This document shows positions 28,061 through 37,822 of a stretch of DNA of 64,000 nucleotides, one piece after another (position 1 is the first letter of the stretch; each line of letters starts with the position of its first letter). Origin of the DNA: Leclercia adecarboxylata (lineage in GTDB: Bacteria > Pseudomonadota > Gammaproteobacteria > Enterobacterales > Enterobacteriaceae); the NCBI GenBank assembly GCA_901472455.1, contig LR590464.1, positions 2,480,001-2,544,000 of the forward strand. The letters run 5' to 3'. Position numbers and translations under genes: made by a program. The notes below the pieces were generated by a model. The model was not told where the DNA came from. It saw only the letters and a program-made list of their open reading frames with translations, and did not search any database.

Positions 28061-29090
28061 TTAATTATCCTGATTCATTGTGAGCACCATCCGGTAGCGC
28101 GCCTGACCCATCTTCAGCCTGTTGAGCGCCTCATTGGCCTGCTCAAGCGGCAGTTGTTCTGTGACGGGCAACGTCTGAAAGAGGTGGCTGAAACGCAGCG
28201 CACGTTCGGTTTGAGCGGGTGTGCTGACGAAGGAACCTGACAGCGCGCGTTCCGCGCCAATCATCATGCCCGGCATAATCTGCAGGGGCGTTCGTCCGGT
28301 CCCCAACAGGATCGCTTTCCCCTGGGGGCCGAGAGCAGACAGCAGGCCTGAGACCGTTTTCTGAATCCGAAGCCGTGGCCAGAATAAAATCCACCCCGCC
28401 GTCAGCTTTCAGGCGCGCTGATGCGTCTTCACTGAGCGCATCGATGTAGTGATGCGCGCCCAGCTGAAAGGCCGCACGTTCTTTTTCATGGCCACGCGCT
28501 ACCACCGTTACCTCAAAACCCATTTTACGGGCGTACTGAACGGCCATGTGGCCCAGTCCCCCCATCCCGAGAACAGCGACTCTGTCGCCTGCCCTGGCGC
28601 CGGAATGACGCAGCGCGTTAAAGGTAGCCGTACCGGCGCAGAGGATCGGAGCGGCATGCACGGTAGAGAGTTCTGCGGGAATAGCGATCAGCGCGGTATA
28701 ACGCATGACAACGTACTCGGCATAGCCGCCATCGCAGCTGAGACCTGGCGTCAGTTGGTTTTCGCAAAGATGAAAAAGTCCGCTGCGACAGGGGTTGCAG
28801 TGCTGACAGTAACCGCCCAGACGCCCGACCCCGACTCGCTGGCCGGTTTGCCAGATATCGGGCACCCTGCCGCCTTTGCGCGCGATGTATCCAACGATTT
28901 CATGTCCCGGGATACGCCCGGGTTGGCCCTCCTGCGGCGCTTTTTCCGCGTCCCGGAGATCGGCACCGCATACTCCGCATGCATCAATTTTGATAAGCAC
29001 CTCATCCGGGCCGGGAGCGGGTATCGGCCGCTCTGTCATTTCCAGCACACCGGGGGCAACGATCTGCATAGCGCGATATTTTTTATTCAT
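28061..29090 (-). CDS. Zinc-dependent alcohol dehydrogenase (MDR family), frameshifted
   Basis: Medium-chain, NAD(P)H-linked alcohol/aldehyde dehydrogenase of about 343 residues. Catalytic zinc ligands are in CGVCGADLRD and GHEIVG; the four structural-zinc cysteines are in CQHCNPCRSGLFHLC; the Rossmann motif is GMGGLGHMAVQYARKMG. One indel near 28358 breaks the frame after ATASDS; the continuation is GRTPLQIMPGMMIGAERALSGS to MVLTMNQDN. The ATG at 29090 is preferred over a GTG nine bases upstream. It belongs to the minus-strand redox run between the carboxymuconolactone-decarboxylase-like gene and the MFS gene. Substrate is unknown. Confidence 0.87.
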
Positions 29091-29117
29091 AAATTGCACC
29101 GGTAAAAAGGGGGAGTA

Positions 29118-29636
29118 TCAGATGGCAAGGGCGACAAGGAAACGCGACACCATGTTGTAGGCCGCGACGGTCGCGACAGCTTCCACGGTCTCTTTTTCCC
29201 CAAGCCGGCGTTTCAGTTCGTCGATGATGTCTGCATCCACGACCACTCCGTGCGTTGACTGGTCGGTAAGCCGGATGAGCAGGGTTTCGGTTTCATTAAA
29301 CAGGGATGACACTGAGGCAGGCTCAAGTGCAGCCGCTTTTTCAGCCGTTCCGCCTGCATCCAGATAAGCAGGGTAATGCACGTTCCATTCAAATTCTGCT
29401 TTGTTGAGTGAGGCAACGCGCAACATGATCAGTTCCCGGTATTCAAGGCTGAGGGAAAATTGCTGACGAACCCGGACCATCAGTTCATTCCAGCCTGTGG
29501 CCAGCGGAAAGCTTTTAAGCAATATGCGGTCAATGCCAATCAGTTCCCCACCGGGACGTCGGGCTTTCATCGCGTTAAGCAGGCCCGCATCGACAGGCTC
29601 ACCATCCTGCCAGGGGGTTACTCGTGGTGTGGTCAT
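29118..29636 (-). CDS. Carboxymuconolactone decarboxylase-like (AhpD fold) protein without CxxC
   Basis: Intact 172-residue protein of the CMD/AhpD fold. The conserved helix is present (LEYRELIMLRVASLNKAEFEWNVHYP), with the E and H of the family, but the CxxC pair of AhpD is replaced (NKAEFEW), so a thiol peroxidase partner role is unlikely for this copy. The start ATG at 29636 has GGAGA 9 bases upstream. It lies between the OsmC-like and alcohol dehydrogenase genes. The second CMD-like gene, at 32582, does keep CxxC. Confidence 0.85.
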   Translation of the reverse strand: MTTPRVTPWQDGEPVDAGLLNAMKARRPGGELIGIDRILLKSFPLATGWNELMVRVRQQFSLSLEYRELIMLRVASLNKAEFEWNVHYPAYLDAGGTAEKAAALEPASVSSLFNETETLLIRLTDQSTHGVVVDADIIDELKRRLGEKETVEAVATVAAYNMVSRFLVALAI

Positions 29637-29674
29637 GGTGTTTTTCTCCAGGTAAACAGGGTATCCGGACCGCA

Positions 29675-30146
29675 TCAGATAAGAATTAAATCACCCTCTA
29701 TCGTCATGTTCTGAGCCAGTAACCACCGGTTAAGGGAGGCGTTAATGACCCGCTGATGGACGCATTCGAACTGATGGGCCGTCCCGTTCCCGCTGACGTG
29801 AATGACATACTGCAGCCTGCCAGCAGAGGCATCTGTGGTTTTTTCACAGTGCCGGGATATTCTCGTCGGAAGCTCACCGCGGGTCTCAATATCAAGATGA
29901 GTCAATGTGATGCCCGCACCTATGGCTTCCTGAACAAAGGCGGCCGTCATACAGGCGTTAAAAGCTGCCAGCAGCAGATCCTGAGGACCGGGCGCCCGCC
30001 CTTCGCCACCCAGCGCGACAGGCTCATCTGAATCGATAACGTGGCTTTGGCGCTTGCCACCCGTCATAGACTGGCAACGCGTGCGGCTGGCCATCCCCCC
30101 CCTGCCATGTGGTGACAAGGTCATAGTTTGCGGTCTGGATTTGCAT
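29675..30146 (-). CDS. OsmC-family protein, frameshifted near the start
   Basis: OsmC/Ohr-type fold of about 157 residues; such proteins reduce organic hydroperoxides with reactive cysteines. The start MQIQTANYDLVTTWQGG is followed by an extra G in a G8 run at about 30105; the body then reads VALGGEGRAPGPQDLLLAAFNACM, in which the GPQDLLLAAFNAC motif is the family signature and contains the peroxidatic-type cysteine, and ends NMTIEGDLILI. A second cysteine (FECVHQ) lies further on. It is in the same direction and probably the same operon as the flanking SDR and CMD-like genes. Confidence 0.85.
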
Positions 30147-30191
30147 AAATACTCCAGTGCCGCACGCGGTCGCCCGCGTGCGGCAGAGTCA

Positions 30192-30968
30192 TCAGGCGTT
30201 ACGGCCAGCCATCACGCCGCCATCAATATCCCAGATGGCACCGGTGACCCAGCCAGTCTTGTCAGAAAGCAGGAAGGCAACGGTCTCCGCGATATCGACA
30301 GGGGTACCCACGCGGCCAATCGGGTGGAAGCTGTCGAAGCTGTTCATCACGTCCTTCACGTCGTCTTTCGGAATGAAGCCTTCGTAAATCGGCGTGTGAA
30401 CAACGGCCGGAGAAACGGCATTCACGCGGATCCCTTTTTCGCCCAGCTCAATCGCCAGGTTTTTGGTCAGTGCATGCAGACCGGCTTTTGCCATGGAGTA
30501 GGCAGAAGACGGAGTGGCACCGATGGCCTGCTGCGCCCACATGGAGCCGATATTGACGATAGAGCCTTTAATGCCGGCCTCAACCATGTTGCGCACCACG
30601 TCGCGGGTAATGAAGAAGGTCGCGCGGTTGATGTTCATGTACATGTCGTAATCAGACATCTCGTGTTCAGTGAACGGTTTCGGGAAGAATACGCCAGCCG
30701 CATTGACCAGCAGGCTGATATCTTTGTGTTCGGCGTTAACAGTGTCCACCACGTGCTGCATCCCTTCTTCTGTCATCAGGTCGGCAACGATGATAGAAAC
30801 CTGACCGTCTGCAGCCAGCGCCTGGCGAGCCTGCTCGGCTTTGTCCTGGCGATTGCCAACAAGCACAACGCTGCCGCCGTTTTTCAGAACCAGCTTCGCC
30901 GTTTCGAAGCCCATACCGCTTGTACCACCGACCACTAACAGTTTTTTACCGGCAAAAGATGCGTTCAT
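30192..30968 (-). CDS. Short-chain dehydrogenase/reductase (SDR)
   Basis: Intact 258-residue classical SDR. It has the cofactor motif GGTSGMG at residues 14-20, LVNAAG, the catalytic Ser in NIGSMWA, and the Tyr/Lys pair in [10 protein letters not shown]. The C-terminal [22 protein letters not shown] and [13 protein letters not shown] are standard. It oxidises or reduces an alcohol/ketone with NAD(P)(H); the substrate is unknown. It is the first gene of the minus-strand redox run and is divergent from the LysR gene at 31143 over a 174-bp gap, so it is the most likely direct target of that regulator. Confidence 0.9.
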   Translation of the reverse strand: MNASFAGKKLLVVGGTSGMGFETAKLVLKNGGSVVLVGNRQDKAEQARQALAADGQVSIIVADLMTEEGMQHVVDTVNAEHKDISLLVNAAGVFFPKPFTEHEMSDYDMYMNINRATFFITRDVVRNMVEAGIKGSIVNIGSMWAQQAIGATPSSAYSMAKAGLHALTKNLAIELGEKGIRVNAVSPAVVHTPIYEGFIPKDDVKDVMNSFDSFHPIGRVGTPVDIAETVAFLLSDKTGWVTGAIWDIDGGVMAGRNA

Positions 30969-31142
30969 CGCTAACCTCTTTAAAATCATCTGGTTGTCAT
31001 TGATGAAAAGCCCTGCTCCTCATCGTGTGAAACCAGAATGCCATCCGGAAGCCAGGCTGACGACTGAGAAGAAATTGCGACACAGGAAAGAAAATCTTTC
31101 TCGCTCAGATATACTGAAAAAAACTCAATCAGGATACCTGCA

Positions 31143-32057
31143 ATGCGATCGCTTAACCGACTGAAATGGCTGCATGCCTTTGAAGCCACTGCCCGGCACG
31201 GCAGCTTTACTGGCGCGGCCCAGGAGCTGGGCGTCACGCCAGCCGCCGTGGGCCAGCTTGTCCGCTCACTGGAGGACTGGGTGGGCCATCCCCTGCTCCA
31301 CCGTACACGTTCAGGGAAGGAGCGCCTGACCCTGGTGGATGAGGCGAAGGAGGCTCTGCAGGACATCACTCAGGGGCTGGATAAACTGGAAACCGGGTTA
31401 AATAAACTGCGCGGCCGCCGGGCGCGATCCGTTGTGGTCGTCACCGCCTCACAGGTGCTGGTCATGAACTGGCTGATGGAACGCCTGAACCGCTTCTCAG
31501 AAACCCATGAAACAATCGACCTGCGTCTTAACGTGACGGAGAAGCTGATGGACGTGTCGCACGGCGAGGCGGATATCGGTATCCGCTGCGGCCAGGGAGA
31601 CTGGCCCGGTGTGAACAAAAGTTGGCTGATGGATGAGGAGGCGGTACTGGTCTGCAGCCCGCAGCTAGTACCGGCAGAGAAAATCACCTGCGCTGAGTGG
31701 CTTGCCACCCAAAAATTGATCCACGATGACACACCGCATCCTGGCGCGAATTTTCCCTCCTGGGACGATGTCCTGAGCGCGGTTGGTGCGCCTGAAGCGC
31801 AGGAAAGTGGGCTGCATATTAACTCCACCTCCGCCGTCATTCTTTCAGCCCTCAGTGGTCGTGGGGTGGCCATTGTCCGTTACGCACTGGTCAAACAGTT
31901 GATTGAAACCGGTCAGTTGGTCCAGCTGCATTCCGATCATCGCTGGCCGCTGACCTGGTCTTACTACCTTGTGACCCCACGGCAGAACGCTCTGCGTCAT
32001 GAAGTTAAAGTGTTCCACGACTGGCTTGTGCAGGACGTTAATTCTGAAAAGGCGTGA
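31143..32057 (+). CDS. LysR-family regulator (GcvA-like) of the redox cluster
   Basis: Intact 304-residue LysR protein. The N-terminal HTH (MRSLNRLKWLHAFEATARHGSFTGAAQ, VTPAAVGQLVRSLE) and the effector domain with VSHGEADIGIRCGQGDWPG are GcvA-like. It lies between two head-to-head sets: SDR-OsmC-CMD-ADH-MFS on the minus strand and the four small redox genes that follow it on the plus strand. It has the position of a local activator of both. The effector is unknown; the gene content suggests an electrophile or peroxide. Confidence 0.9.
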   Translation: MRSLNRLKWLHAFEATARHGSFTGAAQELGVTPAAVGQLVRSLEDWVGHPLLHRTRSGKERLTLVDEAKEALQDITQGLDKLETGLNKLRGRRARSVVVVTASQVLVMNWLMERLNRFSETHETIDLRLNVTEKLMDVSHGEADIGIRCGQGDWPGVNKSWLMDEEAVLVCSPQLVPAEKITCAEWLATQKLIHDDTPHPGANFPSWDDVLSAVGAPEAQESGLHINSTSAVILSALSGRGVAIVRYALVKQLIETGQLVQLHSDHRWPLTWSYYLVTPRQNALRHEVKVFHDWLVQDVNSEKA

Positions 32058-32261
32058 TACCGCGCCGCAGGCATTATGCCTCATTTTTTCTTCTTCGCAG
32101 GCATGATGCTTTCCTGACCGCAAAACCAGGCGACATAGAATTTCTTCTCTGCTTTGCAAGATTATCTGATTTGTTGACGCTCGTGAGCTTTCTGATAATC
32201 CCCCTCAACGAATGGCAGTGGCCCCGACGGCATTGCCTTAACCTGAGCGAAGGAGAAAAAG

Positions 32262-32543
32262 ATGGCTTATCTGCAAATCACCCTTGATATCAGCAATGAA
32301 AACCGTGCGGCAGCAGCGGGAATCTACAAGAAGTACAAAACCCCGTTTCTGACCACCATCGACGGTGCCACTTCGAAAGAACTGCTTATCCGCGATCAGG
32401 ACGTGCAGGTACTGCACGGCTTCAAAACCGTCGCCCAGGCGCAGGCCTATCTTAACAGCCCGCTTTTTACCCAGGATGTGGTTGCAGGGCTGAAACCTTA
32501 TCTGAAGAGCGCCCCAGACGTGCGCATTTACGACGCCATGTAA
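32262..32543 (+). CDS. Small conserved protein of the redox cluster
   Basis: Intact 93-residue protein, MAYLQITLDISNENRAAAAGIY to KSAPDVRIYDAM. A beta-alpha-beta pattern with a central QVLHGFKTVAQAQAYLNSPLF fits the dimeric alpha/beta barrel fold seen in antibiotic-biosynthesis-monooxygenase-like proteins, but no catalytic residue can be named and I do not recognise it as a specific family. A good AAGGAGAAAAAG ribosome-binding site precedes the ATG. It sits 204 bp after the LysR stop and 38 bp before the AhpD-like gene, so it likely starts a plus-strand operon. Confidence 0.7.
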   Translation: MAYLQITLDISNENRAAAAGIYKKYKTPFLTTIDGATSKELLIRDQDVQVLHGFKTVAQAQAYLNSPLFTQDVVAGLKPYLKSAPDVRIYDAM

Positions 32544-32581
32544 TTAATTTTTTCTAAAATAAATAAACACCGGAGTTCTCA

Positions 32582-32926
32582 ATGTTTTTAAACTGGAATG
32601 AATATCGCAGCGGCCTGCTCGCCACCATCGGCAAATTTGCCAAACTGCAGCCTGAATTTATGAAAGGCTTTCAGCAGATGGATAAAGGCGCGTCTGAAAA
32701 TAAGCACCTCGATCCTAAAACGCATGAGCTGATCGCGCTGGCCGTGGCCGTCACCACCCGCTGCGACGGTTGTCTGGCTGTGCATGTGGACGCTGCGGTT
32801 AAGCACGGCGCCACGCGGGAAGAGATCGCCGAGGCGCTTGCCGTTGCCATTAACCTGAACACTGGTGCCGCGCTGACGTATACCGCGCGTGCTCTGGATG
32901 TTTACGATAACCTGCCGAATAAATAA
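32582..32926 (+). CDS. AhpD-like carboxymuconolactone decarboxylase family protein (CxxC)
   Basis: Intact 114-residue protein. The AhpD motif is complete: Glu in THELIALAV, the redox pair CDGC and the following His (AVHVDAAVKHG). Members of this type act as thiol-based peroxide reductants or relay proteins. With the OsmC-like gene and the cupin nearby it points to a hydroperoxide or reactive-carbonyl role. It is preceded by GGAGT and spaced as the second gene of the plus-strand set. Confidence 0.88.
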   Translation: MFLNWNEYRSGLLATIGKFAKLQPEFMKGFQQMDKGASENKHLDPKTHELIALAVAVTTRCDGCLAVHVDAAVKHGATREEIAEALAVAINLNTGAALTYTARALDVYDNLPNK

Positions 32927-32972
32927 CCCTGACAACGGTACCTGCAAAGGTACCGTTTAACGACTGACTATG

Positions 32973-33650
32973 ATGTTACTGAATGCTGATTTTTCGCAGC
33001 GAGCCATCATCACGCCGGATGACTATCGCTGGGTATCTTCCCCGCAGCCGGGGGTGGAACGCGTCATGCTCGACCGGATAGGTCGGGAGCAGGCCCGTGC
33101 AACCAGCCTTGTGCGCTATGCGCCGGCATCGGTGTTTCCTGAGCACAGCCACCCCGGTGGCGAAGAAATTCTGGTCCTGAGCGGGACGTTTACTGAAAAC
33201 GGGGTGGATTACCCTGCTGGCTGGTATTTGCGCAGCCCGGACGGCTCGTCCCATCAACCTTCCAGCCGCGAAGGTACAACGATTTTCGTCAAGCTGCGCC
33301 AGATGGCTGACGACGAACGCCAGCCCGTCAGAATCAATACAAAAGACGACAAAAACTGGCACGGCCACCCGCAACGAAAAATTTGCCCGCTGTTCTCGGA
33401 CTCACGGGAAACAGTGGTGCTGCAGAAGCTGGCACCGGGCGAGCGCATCTTCTGTGCACCGCTTGCTGGCGGTGCCGAACTGCTGCTGATTGAAGGAGAG
33501 CTCAGCGCACCGGAAGGTCGCTACGAAACAGGAAGCTGGCTACGGTTTCCTCCGGGCGACATGCCCGCCCTGACAGCCACCGCCAGTGGCGCACTTTTTT
33601 ATCTGAAAACCGGGCACCTCAGCCCGACCACCCTCACCGGAGCAGCATGA
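32973..33650 (+). CDS. Cupin-domain protein (ChrR-like)
   Basis: About 225 residues containing two cupin barrels. The first has metal-ligand motifs PEHSHPGGEEILVLSGTF (H-x-H-x(4)-E type) and GWYLRSPDGSSHQ; the second (residues about 130-215) is degenerate in these ligands. ChrR-type cupins bind zinc and act as anti-sigma factors for singlet-oxygen response, but no sigma factor lies nearby, so an enzymatic or sensing role is equally possible. It overlaps the start of the amine-oxidase gene by 4 bp (ATGA), so translation is coupled. Confidence 0.82.
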   Translation: MLLNADFSQRAIITPDDYRWVSSPQPGVERVMLDRIGREQARATSLVRYAPASVFPEHSHPGGEEILVLSGTFTENGVDYPAGWYLRSPDGSSHQPSSREGTTIFVKLRQMADDERQPVRINTKDDKNWHGHPQRKICPLFSDSRETVVLQKLAPGERIFCAPLAGGAELLLIEGELSAPEGRYETGSWLRFPPGDMPALTATASGALFYLKTGHLSPTTLTGAA

Positions 33651-34730
33651 TGACAGGCAGCGTTATTATCATTGGGGCAGGCCTCAGCGGACTGTATGCC
33701 GCCACGCTGCTTGAAAAAGCAGGCGTGGAGTATGTGATTCTGGAAGCGCGGGACAGGACGGGCGGCCGCGTGCTGTCCCCCGACGTTGCAGGGCTGCATG
33801 TGGATATGGGTGCAGCCTGGTTCTGGCCGCAGCTCCAGCCTGAATTTGCGCAGTTAATCGGGCAAACTGGGACTGACCGTCATCCCACAGGGGCGACCGG
33901 GCGATATGTTATATGAGCGTCATCCCGATACCCCTGCGCAACGTTATCCGGCATATGAAACCTCACCGCCATCATTCAGGCTGAAAGGAGGAATGCAGGC
34001 CCTGACGACAGCACTCAGGCATCGGGTTCCGGCGAACAGAATTAAGCTGGATCAGCAGGTGAAATCCATTATTCGCACCGGAGAGGGCATGCAGGTCCTG
34101 GCGCAGACAGCGGCGGGTGAAGAAACCCTGTATACCGGCGAGCATATTTTTCTCGCCCTGCCGCCTGCACTGGCTGCAAATATTGCGTTTAGCCCGGCGC
34201 TGCCTGAGGCGCTGCTTTCACACTGGCGAATAATTCCGACATGGATGGCCCCCCATGCGAAGTATGTCGCGGTTTACAACACCGATTTTTTGCAAGCACA
34301 GCGGCTTTCCGGCGATGCCAGCAGTCAGACAGGCCCGATGGTCGAAATTCACGATGTCTCCGAGCCTGACTCAGGAAAAACGGTACTCTTTGGCTTTATC
34401 GGCGTACCGGCTAAATCGAGATGGACGGTCAGCGAAGACCTGCTGAAGCAGTTTTGTCGGGAACAGCTTGCGCGCCTGTTTGGTCCTGATGCAGCCGAAC
34501 CTGAAGCGGAGTTTCTGAAAGACTGGGCAGCCGACCCGTTTACGGCCACAGAATATGATCTGCTTCAGGAAGTGGGACACGCGCTGCCTGAGCAAATCCC
34601 TGCTCACGACGCGTGGGCAGAAAAAATAACCGGGATTGCCAGTGAATGGTCACCCCAGTTTTCAGGCTATCTCGCTGGCGCAGTTAACTCTGCATCCGAC
34701 GGCATTAAGAACTGGCTACAACAGCGATAA
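33647..34730 (+). CDS. FAD-dependent amine oxidase family protein, frameshifted
   Basis: Flavin monoamine oxidase type protein of about 360 residues. The N-terminal Rossmann motif is GAGLSGLYAATLLEKAG, followed by LEARDRTGGRVLS and HVDMGAAWFWP, the standard amine-oxidase start. An indel near 33868 (G/A-rich GGGCAAACTGGG) shifts the frame; the rest reads GDMLYERHPDTPAQ, RLKGGMQALTTAL and ITGIASEWSPQFSGYLAGAV, with the flavin-binding C-terminal motif. The substrate is unknown; the reaction generates hydrogen peroxide. It is the last gene of the plus-strand set. Confidence 0.86.
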
Positions 34731-35172
34731 CCCGTCCTGGTCTGTGCGAACCAGAGGTTAATGCCCGGAAAGCATGATGTCTGGTTCGACAATCCCTCAC
34801 CTCTATGGCAACCATGGGTTCCAGCAAGCGCGCCGTTGATGTCAGGTTGAATAAATTAAACGCGATATACCGGGACTAATTGACACACTGGGGTTATAGA
34901 AATGTTTTAAGTATGGTTTTTTAATAATGTATAAGCATGGGCATTGAATAACGCTATAAAATCATCGAATAAGTCGAACCTTCAGTAAACTGATTGCTTA
35001 TGGTAATTAATTAGTAAGGTATTTATTTCTTAATTAACAAGCGTGCAGGCAGGGAAAGTCAGGCGTTATTTGTTCATTAATTTAACAAATGCCTTTCCTT
35101 ATTAACCGCCTGTTAAAGCAACATCTATAAATAACGATAATTGCACACAGGCATACTGACAAGGTTCACGGT
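34731..35172. other. AT-rich intergenic region upstream of the brnQ-like gene
   Basis: No gene is supported in these 442 bases. Two CTGGTTCG/CTGGTCTG-type half sites near 34740-34790 can pair (a CTGGT...ACCAG dyad), and the region from 34850 on is strongly AT-rich, consistent with a long regulated promoter for the transporter operon. Confidence 0.45.
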
Positions 35173-36471
35173 ATGCGAAAGCAAATCCTTCCCACCCGCG
35201 ACGTGATAACTCTGGGCTTCATGACTCTGGCACTGTTCCTCGGTGCAGGTAACATCATCTATCCACCCATCGTTGGCAAGATGACTGGCGAATATTATTT
35301 AATTTCTTCGATCGGGTTCAATATTTCGGGCGTTGTTTTGCCAATGCTGGCCGTTATTGTGCTCGCCGAAAAGAAAGGTGATCCGCTGGCCGTTTGCGCG
35401 CCAATGGGTAAATTCTGGGGCGCGGTGCTGGCATCCAGTTTTTATTTATTCCTCGGCGTGTTCTTCGCCAGCCCCCGCACCGCGACGGTCTCCTATGAAA
35501 TGGGCGTGGTGAACTTCCTGGACGATACTCCGCTGCACCTGAGCATCTACAGCGGCATCTTCTTTGCGGTCGTGTGGATTCTCGGCCTCTACCCGGGCCG
35601 CCTGCTGAAAACCATCGGTTATGTGCTGGCCCCGCTGAAACTCCTGTGTCTGCTGTGCCTGGCGTTTTATGCCATCCGTTCACAGGTCGCGCCGCTGGGG
35701 GCAATCTCCTCCGGCGAGTCCCTGAAAACCTTCTCTGACGGCTTTATGAATGGCTACCTGACCATGGACACGCTCTCCGCGCTGACCTTCGGCATGATCG
35801 TCATCAACAGCATGAAAGGTAAAGGCGTGACTGACCGCGAGCAGATCAAGCACTACGCCAAAACCTCCGTGCTCTTTGCCGGTATCGGGCTGGTGGCCAT
35901 CTACCTGTGCCTGATGAAAATCGGCGCGGGCTTCGGTCAGACCGGTGATTTCCAGAACGGGGCGCAGATCCTGCGGGCCTTCATTGTTGAAAACATGGGT
36001 ATGGCCGGGACCCTCTTCATGGCCGTGCTGATTTATCTGGCCTGTACCGTCACGGCGGTCGGCCTGACCTCGGCCACGGCGACCCTGTTCAGCCAGATGT
36101 CCGGCATCAGTTACAGGATCCTGCTGCCTTTAGTGGTTGCTGCGTCGTTCCTGATTGCCAACATTGGCCTGACCCGCCTGATCGGGGTTTCCGTTCCAGC
36201 CCTGTCCGTTATCTGCCCGGCTTGCACCACGCTGATTCTGCTGTCTATCCTGCGCTGGCCGACGCATGCGATCGCCCTGCCGGTATGGGTGAGTATTGTA
36301 TTCAGCACCTACACCGCGGTACTGAAACCCTTGGGCTTCTCTGTCACTCTCCTGGATAAACTCCCGCTCACCAGCGTCTCGCTGGGCTGGGTGCTGCCGA
36401 CCGCGCTGGCGGCGCTACTACTACTGCTAAAAGACAAAGCCTCAAACAAAGTCGTCGTAGCCTCCCATTAA
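35173..36471 (+). CDS. Branched-chain amino acid transporter BrnQ-like (LIVCS family)
   Basis: Intact 432-residue sodium-linked carrier with about 12 membrane segments; LGFMTLALFLGAGNIIYPP at the N-terminus and GDPLAVCAPMGKFWGA are family hallmarks. BrnQ imports leucine, isoleucine and valine. It is similar to but not necessarily orthologous with the housekeeping brnQ next to proY, and the operon with an SdaC-like carrier points to a separate amino-acid uptake unit. It overlaps no other gene and is 19 bp upstream of the next gene. Confidence 0.88.
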   Translation: MRKQILPTRDVITLGFMTLALFLGAGNIIYPPIVGKMTGEYYLISSIGFNISGVVLPMLAVIVLAEKKGDPLAVCAPMGKFWGAVLASSFYLFLGVFFASPRTATVSYEMGVVNFLDDTPLHLSIYSGIFFAVVWILGLYPGRLLKTIGYVLAPLKLLCLLCLAFYAIRSQVAPLGAISSGESLKTFSDGFMNGYLTMDTLSALTFGMIVINSMKGKGVTDREQIKHYAKTSVLFAGIGLVAIYLCLMKIGAGFGQTGDFQNGAQILRAFIVENMGMAGTLFMAVLIYLACTVTAVGLTSATATLFSQMSGISYRILLPLVVAASFLIANIGLTRLIGVSVPALSVICPACTTLILLSILRWPTHAIALPVWVSIVFSTYTAVLKPLGFSVTLLDKLPLTSVSLGWVLPTALAALLLLLKDKASNKVVVASH

Positions 36472-36490
36472 CAACACGCGGTAAACCACT

Positions 36491-37753
36491 ATGAATACAG
36501 CTTCAATCACCACTGGCAACATCACAACGCGCCACAGCTGGCGCTGGCAGGACAATATCTGGGCGCTGGGCCTGTATGGCACGGCGGTCGGGGCGGGAAC
36601 GCTGTTTCTCCCCGTTGAAATCGGCACCCGTGGCCCGGTCATCTTTCTGATCATGCTGCTGCTGGGCCTGCCATTGTCCCTGCTGCCGCATCTGCTCCTG
36701 TGCCGGGTATACATGCGGGAGGAAGAGACAGCAACGGGTACGCTGCCGATCTTCGGCTCTTTCTTCAGCGGACGCGGCGAAAAGCTGATGACCCTGTTCT
36801 ACTGCGTTACCTTTTTCCCGGTAACCCTGGTGTACGGGGTCGCGCTGGTTAACGCGATGGATAATTTCCTGACAGAACACCTGCACTTCACCGGCATCAG
36901 CCGTGGCCCCCTGTCGTTTATTGTGGTGGCCGCACTCTATGTAGTGCTGAGTAAGGGACGCGATAAGGTAGTGGCCACCATGAGTGCGCTGGCGCTGCCG
37001 TTCGCTGCGTCTGTGCTGCTGATCGGCGTTTCACTCATTCCGGACTGGCATCTGTCGAATTTTACCAGTGCGATTACTGAGGTGAAGAGCACCCCGCTTT
37101 CTACAACAATGAAGGGCATCTGGCTGACGCTGCCGCTGATCACCTTCTCGTTCTGCTGTGCGCCAATGGTATCTCCCCTTACCTCTTACTACCGGGAGAA
37201 GAGAGCCGAGGGCGAAAGCAAGGCCTTGTTCGTGATCCGCGTGGCCTATGTGGCTATCTTCACCAGCATCATCTTTTTTGTGCTGAGTTGCGTGCTGAGT
37301 ATCCCCCACGACAGCTTTGTGCAGGCGAAGGCGCAGAACCTGAACGTGCTGTCTGTCATGAAGGGAAACGGCGATTTCAGCCTGATTTATTACCTGGCCC
37401 CGTTCATCGCCATCATCGGCATGACCAAATCCTTCCTGGGGGTCGGTCTTTCGGTTGCGGAGACGTTCGGTCAGTTGGCGGCCAGCGTATCGGGTAAAAA
37501 GGCCGCCACCAGCAAGCGCGTGGCCTCGCTGGTGCTGTTCCTGCTGACCTTTGGCATCGTTTACGCAAACCCGGACGTGATTAACCTGATTGAAACCTTT
37601 TGCGGACCACTGATCGCGGTGATCCTGTTCCTGATCCCAGCGTACCTGATTTATACCCGCGCTGCGCTGGCGCAACTGCGTGGCGTGACGGTATTTCTGG
37701 TGGTGCTGGGAGGGCTGGCAACTCTGTCCGCGCTGCTGTGGCCGTTAATTTAA
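36491..37753 (+). CDS. Serine/threonine-type amino acid transporter, HAAAP (SdaC) family
   Basis: Intact 420-residue protein with about 11 membrane segments. GLYGTAVGAGTLFLPVEIGTRG is the conserved N-terminal motif of the HAAAP family (SdaC, TdcC, YhaO), and FSFCCAPMVSPLTSYYREK matches the middle section. It is most like the SdaC/YhaO branch, proton-coupled serine importers. Downstream of the BrnQ-like gene, probably in the same operon, so the pair may import hydroxy- and branched-chain amino acids together. Confidence 0.88.
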   Translation: MNTASITTGNITTRHSWRWQDNIWALGLYGTAVGAGTLFLPVEIGTRGPVIFLIMLLLGLPLSLLPHLLLCRVYMREEETATGTLPIFGSFFSGRGEKLMTLFYCVTFFPVTLVYGVALVNAMDNFLTEHLHFTGISRGPLSFIVVAALYVVLSKGRDKVVATMSALALPFAASVLLIGVSLIPDWHLSNFTSAITEVKSTPLSTTMKGIWLTLPLITFSFCCAPMVSPLTSYYREKRAEGESKALFVIRVAYVAIFTSIIFFVLSCVLSIPHDSFVQAKAQNLNVLSVMKGNGDFSLIYYLAPFIAIIGMTKSFLGVGLSVAETFGQLAASVSGKKAATSKRVASLVLFLLTFGIVYANPDVINLIETFCGPLIAVILFLIPAYLIYTRAALAQLRGVTVFLVVLGGLATLSALLWPLI

Positions 37754-37822
37754 GACACACAATGACGCACCGTACGTGGCAGGCGTAGCGGGCTGGTGCG
37801 GAATTGACTATTAACTGGACGT

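Noticed and set aside
30054..30938. 294-codon plus-strand open frame opposite the SDR
   Set aside because: Antisense to the intact SDR; its composition is His/Arg/Gly-rich and repetitive, a shadow frame.
37031..37675. 214-codon minus-strand open frame opposite the SdaC-like gene
   Set aside because: Shadow frame with very high Gln/Arg/His content; the plus-strand transporter is complete.
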